Assembly (NCBI GenBank): GCA_964468205.1
Contig: CAYXVG010000029.1
Coordinates: forward strand, 20,720 to 84,719
Reading direction: 5' to 3'
From: CAWELS01 sp964468205
GTDB taxonomy: Bacteria; Acidobacteriota; Terriglobia; Bryobacterales; Bryobacteraceae
DNA length: 64,000 bases
Part shown: positions 9,217 through 17,349 of the stretch, in pieces
Numbering within the stretch: position 1 is the stretch's first letter
How the letters are laid out: every line of letters starts with the position of its first letter
Program-made: the position numbers and the translations under genes
The notes under the pieces: model-generated
Seen by the model: only the letters and a program-made list of their open reading frames with translations
Told to the model about the DNA's origin: nothing
Database searches by the model: none

Positions 9217-10269
9217 ATGATCTCGGTCGTCAAAACCCAAAAGGGGAAGGGATTCGTCGAACTGCGCGACATGCCCGAGCCAAGGCCGGAGCCGGGTTGG
9301 GTGGTGATCGATGTGAAAGCGTGCGGCATCTGCGGCACGGATCTTCACATTCTCCATGACGAGTTCCCGTACTGGCCTCCCGTGATACTTGGCCACGAGT
9401 TTTCCGGCGAGGTGGTGGAGGCCGGCCCGGACACGCACCTGTTCCGGCCGGGAGACCGCGTGGTGGCCGAACCGCACACGGGCTCATGCGGCCACTGCTA
9501 TCTCTGCCGGTCCGGCGAGATTCATATTTGCCACATGAAGCGCGCGCCTGGGTGGGGGATTCATGGCGCATTCGCCCGCTATGCCGCGATGCCGGAGCGC
9601 CTGCTCCACAGGATTCCGGATGACATGCCCTACGATGATGCGGCGGTGACGGAGCCGGCTGCTAATGGCGTCTACGACGTGCTCGACCGCGCGGGGATGA
9701 TCGCCGGCGACTTCGTGGTTGTGCTGGGTCCCGGCCCGATCGGGATGGCGGCCGCGCTCGCGGCCCGGGCCGGCGGCGCACGCCAAGTGGTGGTGGCGGG
9801 CGTCGCGGATGACGAACCGGTGCGGCTGAAGATCGCCCGCGATTTGGGCTTTGACACCTTAAACGTCTTAAACGTCGCCGGAAGCGATCCAGTGGAGTAC
9901 GTCCGCGATCTGACCGGCGGTTTTGGCGCGGATATCGTCGTGGAGGCGAGCGGCGCCGCCGAGGCCGTGGCGATGACGCCACATCTCGTGCGCCGCCGGG
10001 GGCGCATTTGCGTCATGGGATTGCCGTCGGAAGATCCGATTCCTTTCTCGTGGCAGGGCGCTGCGTTCAAGGTTTGCGATATCATCTTCTGCCTTTCGAC
10101 GCACTATTCGAGTTGGGACCGTACCGTGCACCTTATCGCCAGCGGCCGGATGCCGGTGGGCAAGCTGGTCACGCACCGGCTTCCCTTGCAGGAATGGAAG
10201 CACGGCTTCGAGGAGATCGAGGCGAAGAGGGCGCTGAAGGTGCTGTTAGTGCCGGAGGAGAACCTATGA
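9217..10269 (+). CDS. Zinc-dependent medium-chain dehydrogenase, first gene of an inositol/sugar-type operon
   Basis: A 350-residue MDR-family dehydrogenase of the sorbitol/threonine dehydrogenase type. Catalytic zinc ligands are visible as Cys39 in GICGTD and the GHE pair (His60, Glu61). The structural zinc site is Cys91, Cys94, Cys97 and Cys105, and an NAD-binding GPGPIGMAAALAA follows. GAAGGA sits before the ATG. Its stop overlaps the start of the kinase gene by 4 nt (ATGA), so translation is coupled. Next to an IolC-type kinase, plausible substrates are an inositol, inosose or sugar acid. Thermotoga uses a related zinc enzyme on scyllo-inosose, but this assignment is inference. Confidence 0.9.
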   Translation: MISVVKTQKGKGFVELRDMPEPRPEPGWVVIDVKACGICGTDLHILHDEFPYWPPVILGHEFSGEVVEAGPDTHLFRPGDRVVAEPHTGSCGHCYLCRSGEIHICHMKRAPGWGIHGAFARYAAMPERLLHRIPDDMPYDDAAVTEPAANGVYDVLDRAGMIAGDFVVVLGPGPIGMAAALAARAGGARQVVVAGVADDEPVRLKIARDLGFDTLNVLNVAGSDPVEYVRDLTGGFGADIVVEASGAAEAVAMTPHLVRRRGRICVMGLPSEDPIPFSWQGAAFKVCDIIFCLSTHYSSWDRTVHLIASGRMPVGKLVTHRLPLQEWKHGFEEIEAKRALKVLLVPEENL

Positions 10270-11279
10270 GCGAGCCGTCGTTCGATATCGTCTGCGTGGG
10301 CCGGAATTGCATTGATCTCTATTCGAATGAAATCGGCGCGCCGTTCCCGGACATCAAGACTTTCTCCGCGTACGTCGGCGGCTGCCCTTCCAACATCGCG
10401 GTCGGAACGCGGCGGCTGGGCTTGCGTTCGGCGATGCTGACAGCGGTGGGGCAGGACCCGGTAGGCGAGTTCGTGCTGAAGTTCTTCCAGACCGAAGGCA
10501 TCGAGGCGGGCTATATCCCCTTCAAGCCCGGGCACCGCACCAGCGCCGTGATTCTGGGGATCGAGCCGCCGGACCGGTTTCCGATGGTCTACTACCGCGA
10601 GAACTGCGCGGATGCCCAATTGTCGATTGACGACGTGCTGGCCGCGCCGGTGGATGACACGCGCGTCCTGCTTATCGCGGGCACGAACCTCACCCGGGAG
10701 CCGTGCCGCAGCGCCACCATCTTCGCCGCCGAGAGGGCGAAGGCGGCCGGCGGAAGCGTATTCCTGGTGCTCGATCTCCGGGCGGACCAGTGGCACGACC
10801 TGCGGGCCTACGGGGTGAATATCCGTTCGGTTTTGCGCCTGGCCGACATCGTAATCGGAACGGGTGACGAGATCAAGGCGGCGATGCTGGTCGAAGGCAT
10901 GACGGTGGCGGTCGAACACTCGCAGGTGTCGGATGCGCACGTCTCGGGCGACGAGGCCGCGGCGGTTGATGCGTTGCTTCGGACGGGCGTCGAAGCGCTG
11001 GTCATGACCCGCGGGTCGAGCGGCGCCTCCGTCCACACGAGCAGCGGCGAGGTGATCGAGGCAGAGCCTTATCCGGTGGAGATCTACAATACAATCGGCG
11101 CCGGGGACGCCTTTGCGAGCGGCGTGATCTACGGCTATCTGAAGGGTTGGGACTGGCGCCGCGCCGCGCGTATGGGAAACGCGTGCGGCGCGATTGTCGT
11201 CACCCGGCACGGCTGCGCCAACTTCATGCCGTACGAGCGGGAAGCGCTCGATTTCGTCAAGGAAGGAGGAGGATTCTGA
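10266..11279 (+). CDS. iolC: PfkB-family sugar kinase, probable 5-dehydro-2-deoxygluconokinase
   Basis: The 337-residue protein has both PfkB signatures: GGCPSNIAVGTRRLG (residues 38-52) and the catalytic NTIGAGDAFASG near residue 280. The N-terminal GRNCIDLYS together with GGCPSNIAVG is typical of IolC. IolC phosphorylates 2-deoxy-5-keto-D-gluconate in myo-inositol breakdown before aldol cleavage. The gene overlaps the dehydrogenase stop by 4 nt and the next start by 1 nt. IolB, IolD, IolE and IolG are absent from the window, so the full pathway is not shown. KDG kinase-like activity on another keto-deoxy acid remains possible. Confidence 0.85.
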   Translation: MSEPSFDIVCVGRNCIDLYSNEIGAPFPDIKTFSAYVGGCPSNIAVGTRRLGLRSAMLTAVGQDPVGEFVLKFFQTEGIEAGYIPFKPGHRTSAVILGIEPPDRFPMVYYRENCADAQLSIDDVLAAPVDDTRVLLIAGTNLTREPCRSATIFAAERAKAAGGSVFLVLDLRADQWHDLRAYGVNIRSVLRLADIVIGTGDEIKAAMLVEGMTVAVEHSQVSDAHVSGDEAAAVDALLRTGVEALVMTRGSSGASVHTSSGEVIEAEPYPVEIYNTIGAGDAFASGVIYGYLKGWDWRRAARMGNACGAIVVTRHGCANFMPYEREALDFVKEGGGF

Positions 11280-12205
11280 TGATGTTTGCGGGAGGAGAAT
11301 TCGCCAGAATCACCGACGTGCGGGTTAACGATCCGGACTATCCTCTGCGCCACGCCAAACGGCGGCGGCGCAGCCCCAGGCTTTCCGTCGACGGCAGGCT
11401 GAACATCGTCGCCGCCGATCACCCGGCCCGCCGGATTACGGCGGTGGGCGCGGACCCGGTCGCCATGACCGACCGCGAGGATTATCTATCGCGCATTCTG
11501 CGGGTGCTTTCCTCTCAGCTTGCCGACGGCGTGATGGCGACCATGGACGTCCTCGAAGACCTTCTCATCGTGGCCGGAATGGCGGTTGACCAGGGGAAGC
11601 CCGATCCGCTCGATGGCAAGCTCCTCATTGCGAGTTTGAACCGGGGCGGGCTCGCGAAGGCGGTCTGGGAGATGGATGATCCCATGACCGGAGCGACGCC
11701 CTCCACGTGCGCCGAATGGAACCTTGATGGCGCCAAAATCCTGCTGCGTCTGTGTGATGAGGATCCAGGTTCGCTGCGAACCATGACCGCCGCGGCGCAG
11801 ATGATTCGCGAAACAAACAAATTGGGATTGCCCATGTTTCTGGAACCGCTTCCAGTTGAGAAGACGGAGCGGGGATTTCAGGTGGTGCGAACCGCCGCGG
11901 CGCTGGCGCGTACCGCCGGCGTTGCTTCGGCCCTCGGAGACAGCAGCCGCTACCTCTGGCTGAAGCTGCCTTATTGCGAGGGTTACGACATGGTGGCCCG
12001 GGCGACCACGCTGCCGATTCTGTTGCTCGGAGGCGAATCGGCGGGCGACTACCGGCCGTTTCTGGAAGAGTTGACTTCGGGCCTCGCCGCCGGCCCGAAT
12101 GTAAGGGGCGCGCTCGTGGGCCGCAATATTCTCTACCCTGGCGAAGCCGACCCGTTGACCGCGGCGGAGGCCGTTGGAGCGATCATTCACGGCGCATCCG
12201 GATGA
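11279..12205 (+). CDS. Cgl0159-type (beta/alpha)8-barrel protein, likely aldolase
   Basis: The 308-residue product resembles the Cgl0159 family of TIM-barrel proteins, which sit beside iolC in several actinobacterial inositol clusters. Conserved-looking stretches are LNIVAADHPARR, LADGVMATMDVLEDLL, LIASLNRGGLAKAVWE and MFLEPLPV, the last two resembling barrel strands of class I aldolase-like enzymes. In some bacteria IolC is fused to a barrel domain; here kinase and barrel are separate but coupled genes. The ATG at 11279 overlaps the iolC stop by one base (TGATG) and follows a strong AGGAGGAGG; a second ATG at 11282 is equally usable. By position it could cleave the phosphorylated keto-deoxy acid, replacing IolJ. 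This is inferred from context. Confidence 0.72.
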   Translation: MMFAGGEFARITDVRVNDPDYPLRHAKRRRRSPRLSVDGRLNIVAADHPARRITAVGADPVAMTDREDYLSRILRVLSSQLADGVMATMDVLEDLLIVAGMAVDQGKPDPLDGKLLIASLNRGGLAKAVWEMDDPMTGATPSTCAEWNLDGAKILLRLCDEDPGSLRTMTAAAQMIRETNKLGLPMFLEPLPVEKTERGFQVVRTAAALARTAGVASALGDSSRYLWLKLPYCEGYDMVARATTLPILLLGGESAGDYRPFLEELTSGLAAGPNVRGALVGRNILYPGEADPLTAAEAVGAIIHGASG

Positions 12206-13482
12206 GCGTTACGGCGCCGAACGCGGGCCGGAGCGGAGCTGAGCTCGCGGTGCTATCCAACCGGGCCGTCGTGATCCTTGTCGGTCTTCTCCTCGGTTCC
12301 ACCACCATCAACTACATAGACCGCCAAGTGCTCTCCGTGCTTGCCCCGACGCTGCGTGATGAGTTCAGCCTGACCAACTCGCAGTACGCGGGAATACTGA
12401 ACGCATTCATGGTGACCTATGCGATTGCCTTTCCCATCATGGGATGGTTGATGGACCGGCTGGGCGTCGGCCGCGGCTTGACGCTGGCGGTCTCGTGGTG
12501 GTCAATCGCCGGGATGCTGACGGCGCTGTCCCGGGGACCGGTCAGCATGGGTGCGTTCCGGTCGCTGCTGGCGATGGGCGAGGCGGGGGCGTGGCCTTCG
12601 TTCGCCAAGGCGGTCTCCATCTGGGTGCCCAAACATTGGCGGACGATGGCAATCGGAGTCTGCAATAGCGGTTCGAGCCTGGGAGCGATGATCGCTCCAC
12701 CGCTAGTGGTCTTCATCTCGCGCTACTACGGCTGGAGGGGCGCGTTCTTGATCACCGGCGCGCTGGGTCTGCTCTGGGTGGCGGCCTTCCAATTGTTTCG
12801 TCACCTGCATCCGCAGATGCGGCACACCGACAAAGGGCAGGCCCTATCCACTCCCGGCGAATCGAAAGTGCGCTGGCGGACGCTGATTCGCTACCGGCAG
12901 ACGTGGGCGATATTCGTGTGCCGCTTCCTCGCCGATCCCATCTGGTACTTCTACGTTTTCTGGATTCCGGAGTTTCTCGCGCGCGAGCGTGGTCTCGATC
13001 TCGCCGGCATCGGGTCAGTGGCGTGGATCCCATTCCTTGTTTCAGATATCTCGAATTTCACCACCGGATACGTGGCCCTGCGGCTGGAGCGCGCCGGATG
13101 GAGCGTAAACCGCACGCGCAAGTTTATTATGCTGCTGGGCGCCGTGGTTTCGCCGGTCGGAATAGCCGCGGCGCACAGCGCTTCGCTGTTCTGGACCATG
13201 ACGTTCATTTGCGTGGCAATCTTCTTCTGGATGGGGTGGTCGGTGACCGTGCAGACGCTGGCCGCGGACTGTTTCCCCCCGCGCGCGGTCGCCTCCGTGT
13301 TCGGATTCGGCGGGACTGGTTCGACGGTGGGTTCAGTGATCAGCATCTGGCTGGTCGGCCGAACGCTCGACGTTACGCAGAGCTACCTGCCGGTGTTCCT
13401 CGGCCTCGGCTTGCTGATGCCGATCGCATTTGTCATCGGCGTTTCGCTTTTGGGCCGCGTGGAGCCGGTCGAGATGAAGTAG
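12202..13482 (+). CDS. MFS transporter, ACS (hexuronate-type) family
   Basis: A 426-residue inner-membrane carrier with about 12 predicted helices. The N-terminal motif NYIDRQVLSVLAPTLRDEF and the loop GWLMDRLGVGRGL (MFS motif A) place it in the anion:cation symporter group that imports hexuronates, galactonate and related sugar acids. It starts with an ATG overlapping the preceding stop by 4 nt, so it is the last gene of the four-gene operon beginning at 9217 and probably imports that pathway's substrate. This points to a sugar acid or inositol-like compound. The gene ends 23 nt from the convergent inositol-phosphatase-family gene. Confidence 0.9.
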   Translation: MSVTAPNAGRSGAELAVLSNRAVVILVGLLLGSTTINYIDRQVLSVLAPTLRDEFSLTNSQYAGILNAFMVTYAIAFPIMGWLMDRLGVGRGLTLAVSWWSIAGMLTALSRGPVSMGAFRSLLAMGEAGAWPSFAKAVSIWVPKHWRTMAIGVCNSGSSLGAMIAPPLVVFISRYYGWRGAFLITGALGLLWVAAFQLFRHLHPQMRHTDKGQALSTPGESKVRWRTLIRYRQTWAIFVCRFLADPIWYFYVFWIPEFLARERGLDLAGIGSVAWIPFLVSDISNFTTGYVALRLERAGWSVNRTRKFIMLLGAVVSPVGIAAAHSASLFWTMTFICVAIFFWMGWSVTVQTLAADCFPPRAVASVFGFGGTGSTVGSVISIWLVGRTLDVTQSYLPVFLGLGLLMPIAFVIGVSLLGRVEPVEMK

Positions 13483-13505
13483 TTGCGGCGCGGGGCATCG
13501 AGACG

Positions 13506-14390
13506 TCAGAGGCCGGCAGCGCGCAGAAATTCCTCGGCGATTTCCGCGGTTGGAGCGAAGACTACCGGCTGTTTCGGTACATTCCACACCGGCGAACAAC
13601 GATCGATTCCCCAAACGGTCATGCCCGCCTCTTCCGCAATTACCTGCGGCGGAGCCAGGTCGAGATCGTCGCCCGCGCCCAGGTTCGCATACACGTGTTG
13701 GCCGCCGAAGAGCGTGAGCATCACGTTTCCGCCGGCGCCGCCAACGCCGGTGGTCGACGCAACGATGCCGCTCTCCAATACCTTCCTCGCGCGTTCCCAT
13801 TCCGCGGCTGACATCTTCGTGCTGAGAGGAACGCAGGACACGAAGTTGTTTGTCACCGGGAACTGCCTTCTCTTGAGCGGCCGGGCTTCGGCACGGACGA
13901 AGGAACCGCCGCGGAACTCCGTGCGCTCGCACAGCGCTCCCTCCCCCCGGATGGCGTAGGCGATGCGTCCAACGCAGTTCTCCGTCTCCGCGAGGGGGAG
14001 GTACGCCTCCGGCTGAAACACGACTCCAATGCGTGGGACGCCGGCGTCGATGTAGTGGGCTTGCACGGAGTAGGAGCTGCCGCCGGCAGCAAAGTGGTTC
14101 GTTCCATCGAGTGGATCCGCCCCTACCCACTGGGCGCCCGGCGCGGCGCTGCCGCCCGATTCCTCGAGGCGGATGGAGATGGCGGCGTCGATCGCCTTCA
14201 GACGGGTTTCAAACACCTCCCGCATGGCGGCGTCCGAGCGCATGTCGGCCTCGGTTACCAGCTCTTTCGCGTCCTTGTAGCGAACATCGAGTTCACCGGA
14301 ACGGCGCACGGCAGTCACCTGAACAGCCCCGCGCGTGACTGCCTCGAGCAGGACAGCGAGTATCGAGTGGAGCTTCTCGTTCGAAGGCAT
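13506..14390 (-). CDS. Inositol monophosphatase-family phosphatase
   Basis: The 294-residue product has the lithium-sensitive phosphatase signatures: LEESGG (residues 75-80) and DPLDGTNHFAAGG (92-104), which supply the Mg ligands Glu and Asp. The third motif, normally WDxAAG, is altered to LDLAPPQ but keeps the metal-binding Asp. Family members dephosphorylate inositol phosphates, fructose-1,6-bisphosphate or 3'-phosphoadenosine phosphate. The convergent neighbour operon (9217-13482) looks like inositol-type catabolism, so release of free inositol is attractive but unproven. The ATG at 14390 gives a normal family length. Confidence 0.87.
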   Translation of the reverse strand: MPSNEKLHSILAVLLEAVTRGAVQVTAVRRSGELDVRYKDAKELVTEADMRSDAAMREVFETRLKAIDAAISIRLEESGGSAAPGAQWVGADPLDGTNHFAAGGSSYSVQAHYIDAGVPRIGVVFQPEAYLPLAETENCVGRIAYAIRGEGALCERTEFRGGSFVRAEARPLKRRQFPVTNNFVSCVPLSTKMSAAEWERARKVLESGIVASTTGVGGAGGNVMLTLFGGQHVYANLGAGDDLDLAPPQVIAEEAGMTVWGIDRCSPVWNVPKQPVVFAPTAEIAEEFLRAAGL

Positions 14391-14470
14391 TCACCTATCG
14401 TATGCCGCGGGCGAAGCGGCGGGCGTGCGGGGGGATCGGCCCGCAGTGGGAAGCTCACGCGGCCATAACG

Positions 14471-15895
14471 CTAGAAGCTGAGGATCACCTGCCAGATGTA
14501 CGCGTGGGCGGCCTCGTCGCACTCCTCCCAGATGCGCTTCACCAAGTCCCGGTCACCCTGCAGAGGAGGCAGTTCTTTCTCGCGTTCCTCGAACGGAAAG
14601 CAGACGCCGGGGGGCGCCGCCGGCTTGACCAAGCCCGGCGCCGGTTCGCCGCCGCGGGGGGCGACGTTCACTCCTGGGGAGGAGGGGGAGGAGTAGACGC
14701 CGTACTCCCGTGTCGCTTCCACCATCGCTTTCATGTTTTCGGGGGTGGCGTCGTTCTGGATGATGGCGCTGGCGTCCATGATGTAGCCACCGTCACGGCC
14801 GAGCAGTTCGATCAGCTCCTTGCACTTGGCGCGAACCTGGTCCGGTTTCCCAATTCCCAGCAGATAGTTGGGCACTCCGCCGCTCATAGCGAAGTGTCCG
14901 CCGAGCGCCTCCTTGGCGCGGTGTGGATCGGTTTGGTCGAGGTGGAAGACGACGCTTCCCTTGGGGAGCTCGGCGAAGCGTTCCAGGTGGCCATCCCACT
15001 TGCCTTCGGCATAGAAGAGGGTCTGGTTGCCGTGCCGCCAGATCTCTTCGATGATCGGTTTCAGGGTCGGCCAGTGAATTTGATCGAAGTGGTCGTAGGA
15101 GATGAAGGGAACGCTGGTGCGGTGCATCCAAATCGGAATCGGTATCTTACCTTCGGGATCGAGCCCGGAGAGAGCGACGTGCAGAAGTTGAGGCTGCAGA
15201 GCTTCGCACGCGGCCATTACCTTTTCGGGCATGGTCTTGAGATCCATCACGAGTCCGACATAGCCGCGGAATTTGTCGGCCAGGATGTCAAGCGGCGCCT
15301 TCAGCATTCCGGCGATGGCCGATGGCGTTCCCACCTCGCTGCGCATACGGGCCACCTGCGCGCCGGCCGCGCCGAAATAGCGACTCATCGCCATGGCTCC
15401 TTTCACAAAGGAGAGATTGCCGCGGTAGGTGTTCGGCTCACCCCTGGCGGCGACATGGGCAGTGACGCGGGGCAGCCAGACCTCGTAGGCGAAGCGCGTC
15501 GGATCGGCGATGAAATCGTCATAGTCCTCGGGCTGCATGAACGCCTGTTCCGGAGGAGGTTCGCGATACTGGAATCCCATATCCGGTTCCACCTGAATGC
15601 CGGGCACGCCATAGTACTTCAGACCGATCGCCTCGGTGAGTCCGGTCCAGACCCAGATCATGCTGGGAACAGCGGCGTCCCAGTCATAGTCCTTGCACGT
15701 CCGGATCACCGCCTCGAAGGCGTTGTTGTAGTCGTGAGTCGCCTCTTGGCAGGTGTAGTCCGCGTAGCGCGCGGTGAACTCCGCGGCGAAGGGGCGAATC
15801 GGCACGCGGTCGGGCACGCCCAACCGCATGGCGGCGACGTAGCGGCCGAGCCTTTCCTGATACAGTTCCTCGATCTTCGTGGTGTTTTCGCTCAT
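14471..15895 (-). CDS. Uroporphyrinogen-decarboxylase-fold protein of unknown substrate
   Basis: The 474-residue product belongs to the UroD/MtaA barrel superfamily. It begins (after a short helix) RLGRYVAAMRLGVPDRVPIRPFAAEF and contains GSVVFHLDQTD and the late YLLGIGKPDQVRAKCKELIE, resembling UroD-like proteins common in Acidobacteria and Planctomycetes. True HemE is about 350 residues and lies with other haem genes; this copy is longer and lacks such context, so a haem role is unlikely. Members of the superfamily also include corrinoid methyltransferases, and a methyl-transfer or demethylation role is possible. The ATG at 15895 (GAGAG upstream) was preferred to a start 14 codons earlier. 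Confidence 0.8.
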   Translation of the reverse strand: MSENTTKIEELYQERLGRYVAAMRLGVPDRVPIRPFAAEFTARYADYTCQEATHDYNNAFEAVIRTCKDYDWDAAVPSMIWVWTGLTEAIGLKYYGVPGIQVEPDMGFQYREPPPEQAFMQPEDYDDFIADPTRFAYEVWLPRVTAHVAARGEPNTYRGNLSFVKGAMAMSRYFGAAGAQVARMRSEVGTPSAIAGMLKAPLDILADKFRGYVGLVMDLKTMPEKVMAACEALQPQLLHVALSGLDPEGKIPIPIWMHRTSVPFISYDHFDQIHWPTLKPIIEEIWRHGNQTLFYAEGKWDGHLERFAELPKGSVVFHLDQTDPHRAKEALGGHFAMSGGVPNYLLGIGKPDQVRAKCKELIELLGRDGGYIMDASAIIQNDATPENMKAMVEATREYGVYSSPSSPGVNVAPRGGEPAPGLVKPAAPPGVCFPFEEREKELPPLQGDRDLVKRIWEECDEAAHAYIWQVILSF

Positions 15896-15997
15896 ATGGG
15901 ACTCTCGTATCTCAAACGGGGGATATCGTATCATCACTCGAGCCGGGCGCGGATGATGCCGGCCTTATGCGCCGCCGGGGATAGCCTGTTCAATCGA

Positions 15998-17266
15998 TCA
16001 GTCGAAGTAGCCGCTGCCCTCGGCGAGGTGGGCGCGGCAGACCTCCTCGTTCAATTCGATTCCCAGGCCGGGTTTGTTGGCGAGTTCGTAGTAGCCGTCC
16101 TTGTAGAACCCGCCATCGCCCTGGATCAGGCTGGCCCAGTGCGGGAGTTCCACGCTGTCGGATTCGAGGGCGACGAAGGAGCGGATCGCCGCGCAAGCGT
16201 GCGCGTTGGCCACCGTGCCGACCGGCGTGCACATGTTGTGGCAGGCGAAGGTGATGTAGTAAATGTCCGCCCAGTCGGCAATCTTCTTGGTCTCGAGCAG
16301 TCCGCCGGCCTTCTGCGGATCGGGTTGAATGATATCGGAGGCCTGTTTCTCGATGAAGTCCCGCCACGTGTGCCGCGAGTAGAGATTCTCGCCGATCACC
16401 GTCGGGATGTTGCACTCGCTGGTGAAGCGGGCCATGGCGTCGGCGTTTTGCGGGGGCATGGGGTCCTCGAGGAACCACAGGTTGAGGTGCTCCACCATCC
16501 GCGAGAACTTCATGGCGTCGGCGTAGTTGTAGTTGAAGTGCAGATCGATGCCAAGCGGGTAATGTTCGCCGAGTCTTTCCCTGACCGCCTCCAGGATCTT
16601 CACCCACTGCTCCATCTCGACGGTGGTGATGCCGCGGTTCCACAGCTCCTGCCGGTACTTCGCGCCTTTGCCCGAGATGAAGAGACCGCGGCCCTCCCAG
16701 TCGAGATCGAACTTTGTCGCCCGGAATCCGTACTCGAGGGACTTCTCGGCCTCGGCTACCCACGCGGAGGGATCCGGTGTCGCCGGCGAGCCGGTGTCGT
16801 GGTAGATGAGGATCCTGTCGCGGAACTTTCCGCCGAGCAAGACGTAGACCGGCACATTGAGCACCTTTCCCGCCAAGTCCCAGAGTGCCGACTCGATGCC
16901 CGCGATGGCGCCCGAGAGAGAGCCGGTCCACGACCCGTGCCCCATTTGCGCCTCGAGCATCTTGTTGTAGAGGTAGTCCACTTGGAGCGGGTCCTCTCCG
17001 TTGAGCAGCGGCGCCAGGGAGCGGATGTGGTCGACGGCGCCGGCGCGGTTGAAGGCCTCGCCGATGCCGTAGAGTCCCGAGTCGGTCTCCACTTTCACCA
17101 GATGGGCCGGGTATTTGATCATCACCGACGCCGTTTTCACCGCGGTGATCCTGACCTTCCCGAACTCGCTTTCCGCCGCCGGCATCGCCTTCAGGATCTG
17201 CGACCGCTCGGGCAGAAAGGCCCCGAGTCCCGCCGCGGCGGCAACAAAACCTCGTCGCGTCAACAT
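15998..17266 (-). CDS. Exported mandelate racemase/muconate lactonizing enzyme homologue
   Basis: A 422-residue enolase-superfamily protein with a Tat-type leader (MLTRRGFVAAAAGLGAF). Metal ligands appear intact: Asp in GIDLHFNYN, Glu in FLEDP and Glu in IGENL. Candidate acid/base residues are the Lys of ATKFD and the His of ACHNM. The superfamily abstracts a proton alpha to a carboxylate; most such homologues are sugar-acid dehydratases or racemases, so an aldonic or uronic acid is the likely substrate. Family members are usually cytosolic, so the leader is unusual; a second leader-bearing homologue lies at 31315-32544. It is transcribed toward the UroD-like gene with a 102-nt gap. Confidence 0.9.
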   Translation of the reverse strand: MLTRRGFVAAAAGLGAFLPERSQILKAMPAAESEFGKVRITAVKTASVMIKYPAHLVKVETDSGLYGIGEAFNRAGAVDHIRSLAPLLNGEDPLQVDYLYNKMLEAQMGHGSWTGSLSGAIAGIESALWDLAGKVLNVPVYVLLGGKFRDRILIYHDTGSPATPDPSAWVAEAEKSLEYGFRATKFDLDWEGRGLFISGKGAKYRQELWNRGITTVEMEQWVKILEAVRERLGEHYPLGIDLHFNYNYADAMKFSRMVEHLNLWFLEDPMPPQNADAMARFTSECNIPTVIGENLYSRHTWRDFIEKQASDIIQPDPQKAGGLLETKKIADWADIYYITFACHNMCTPVGTVANAHACAAIRSFVALESDSVELPHWASLIQGDGGFYKDGYYELANKPGLGIELNEEVCRAHLAEGSGYFD

Positions 17267-17349
17267 GTTCGATCCACCTCCCGCGGGAACCAGACTACCA
17301 CGGGCGCTTCATCAGCGATATAGTTGGACTCACCGATGGGGAGGGAAAG

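Noticed and set aside
14402..17323. A 973-codon open frame on the plus strand
   Set aside because: It is antisense to the UroD-like and enolase-superfamily genes, whose motifs and leaders are clear. Long mirror frames are expected in GC-rich DNA; this one has no recognisable domain.
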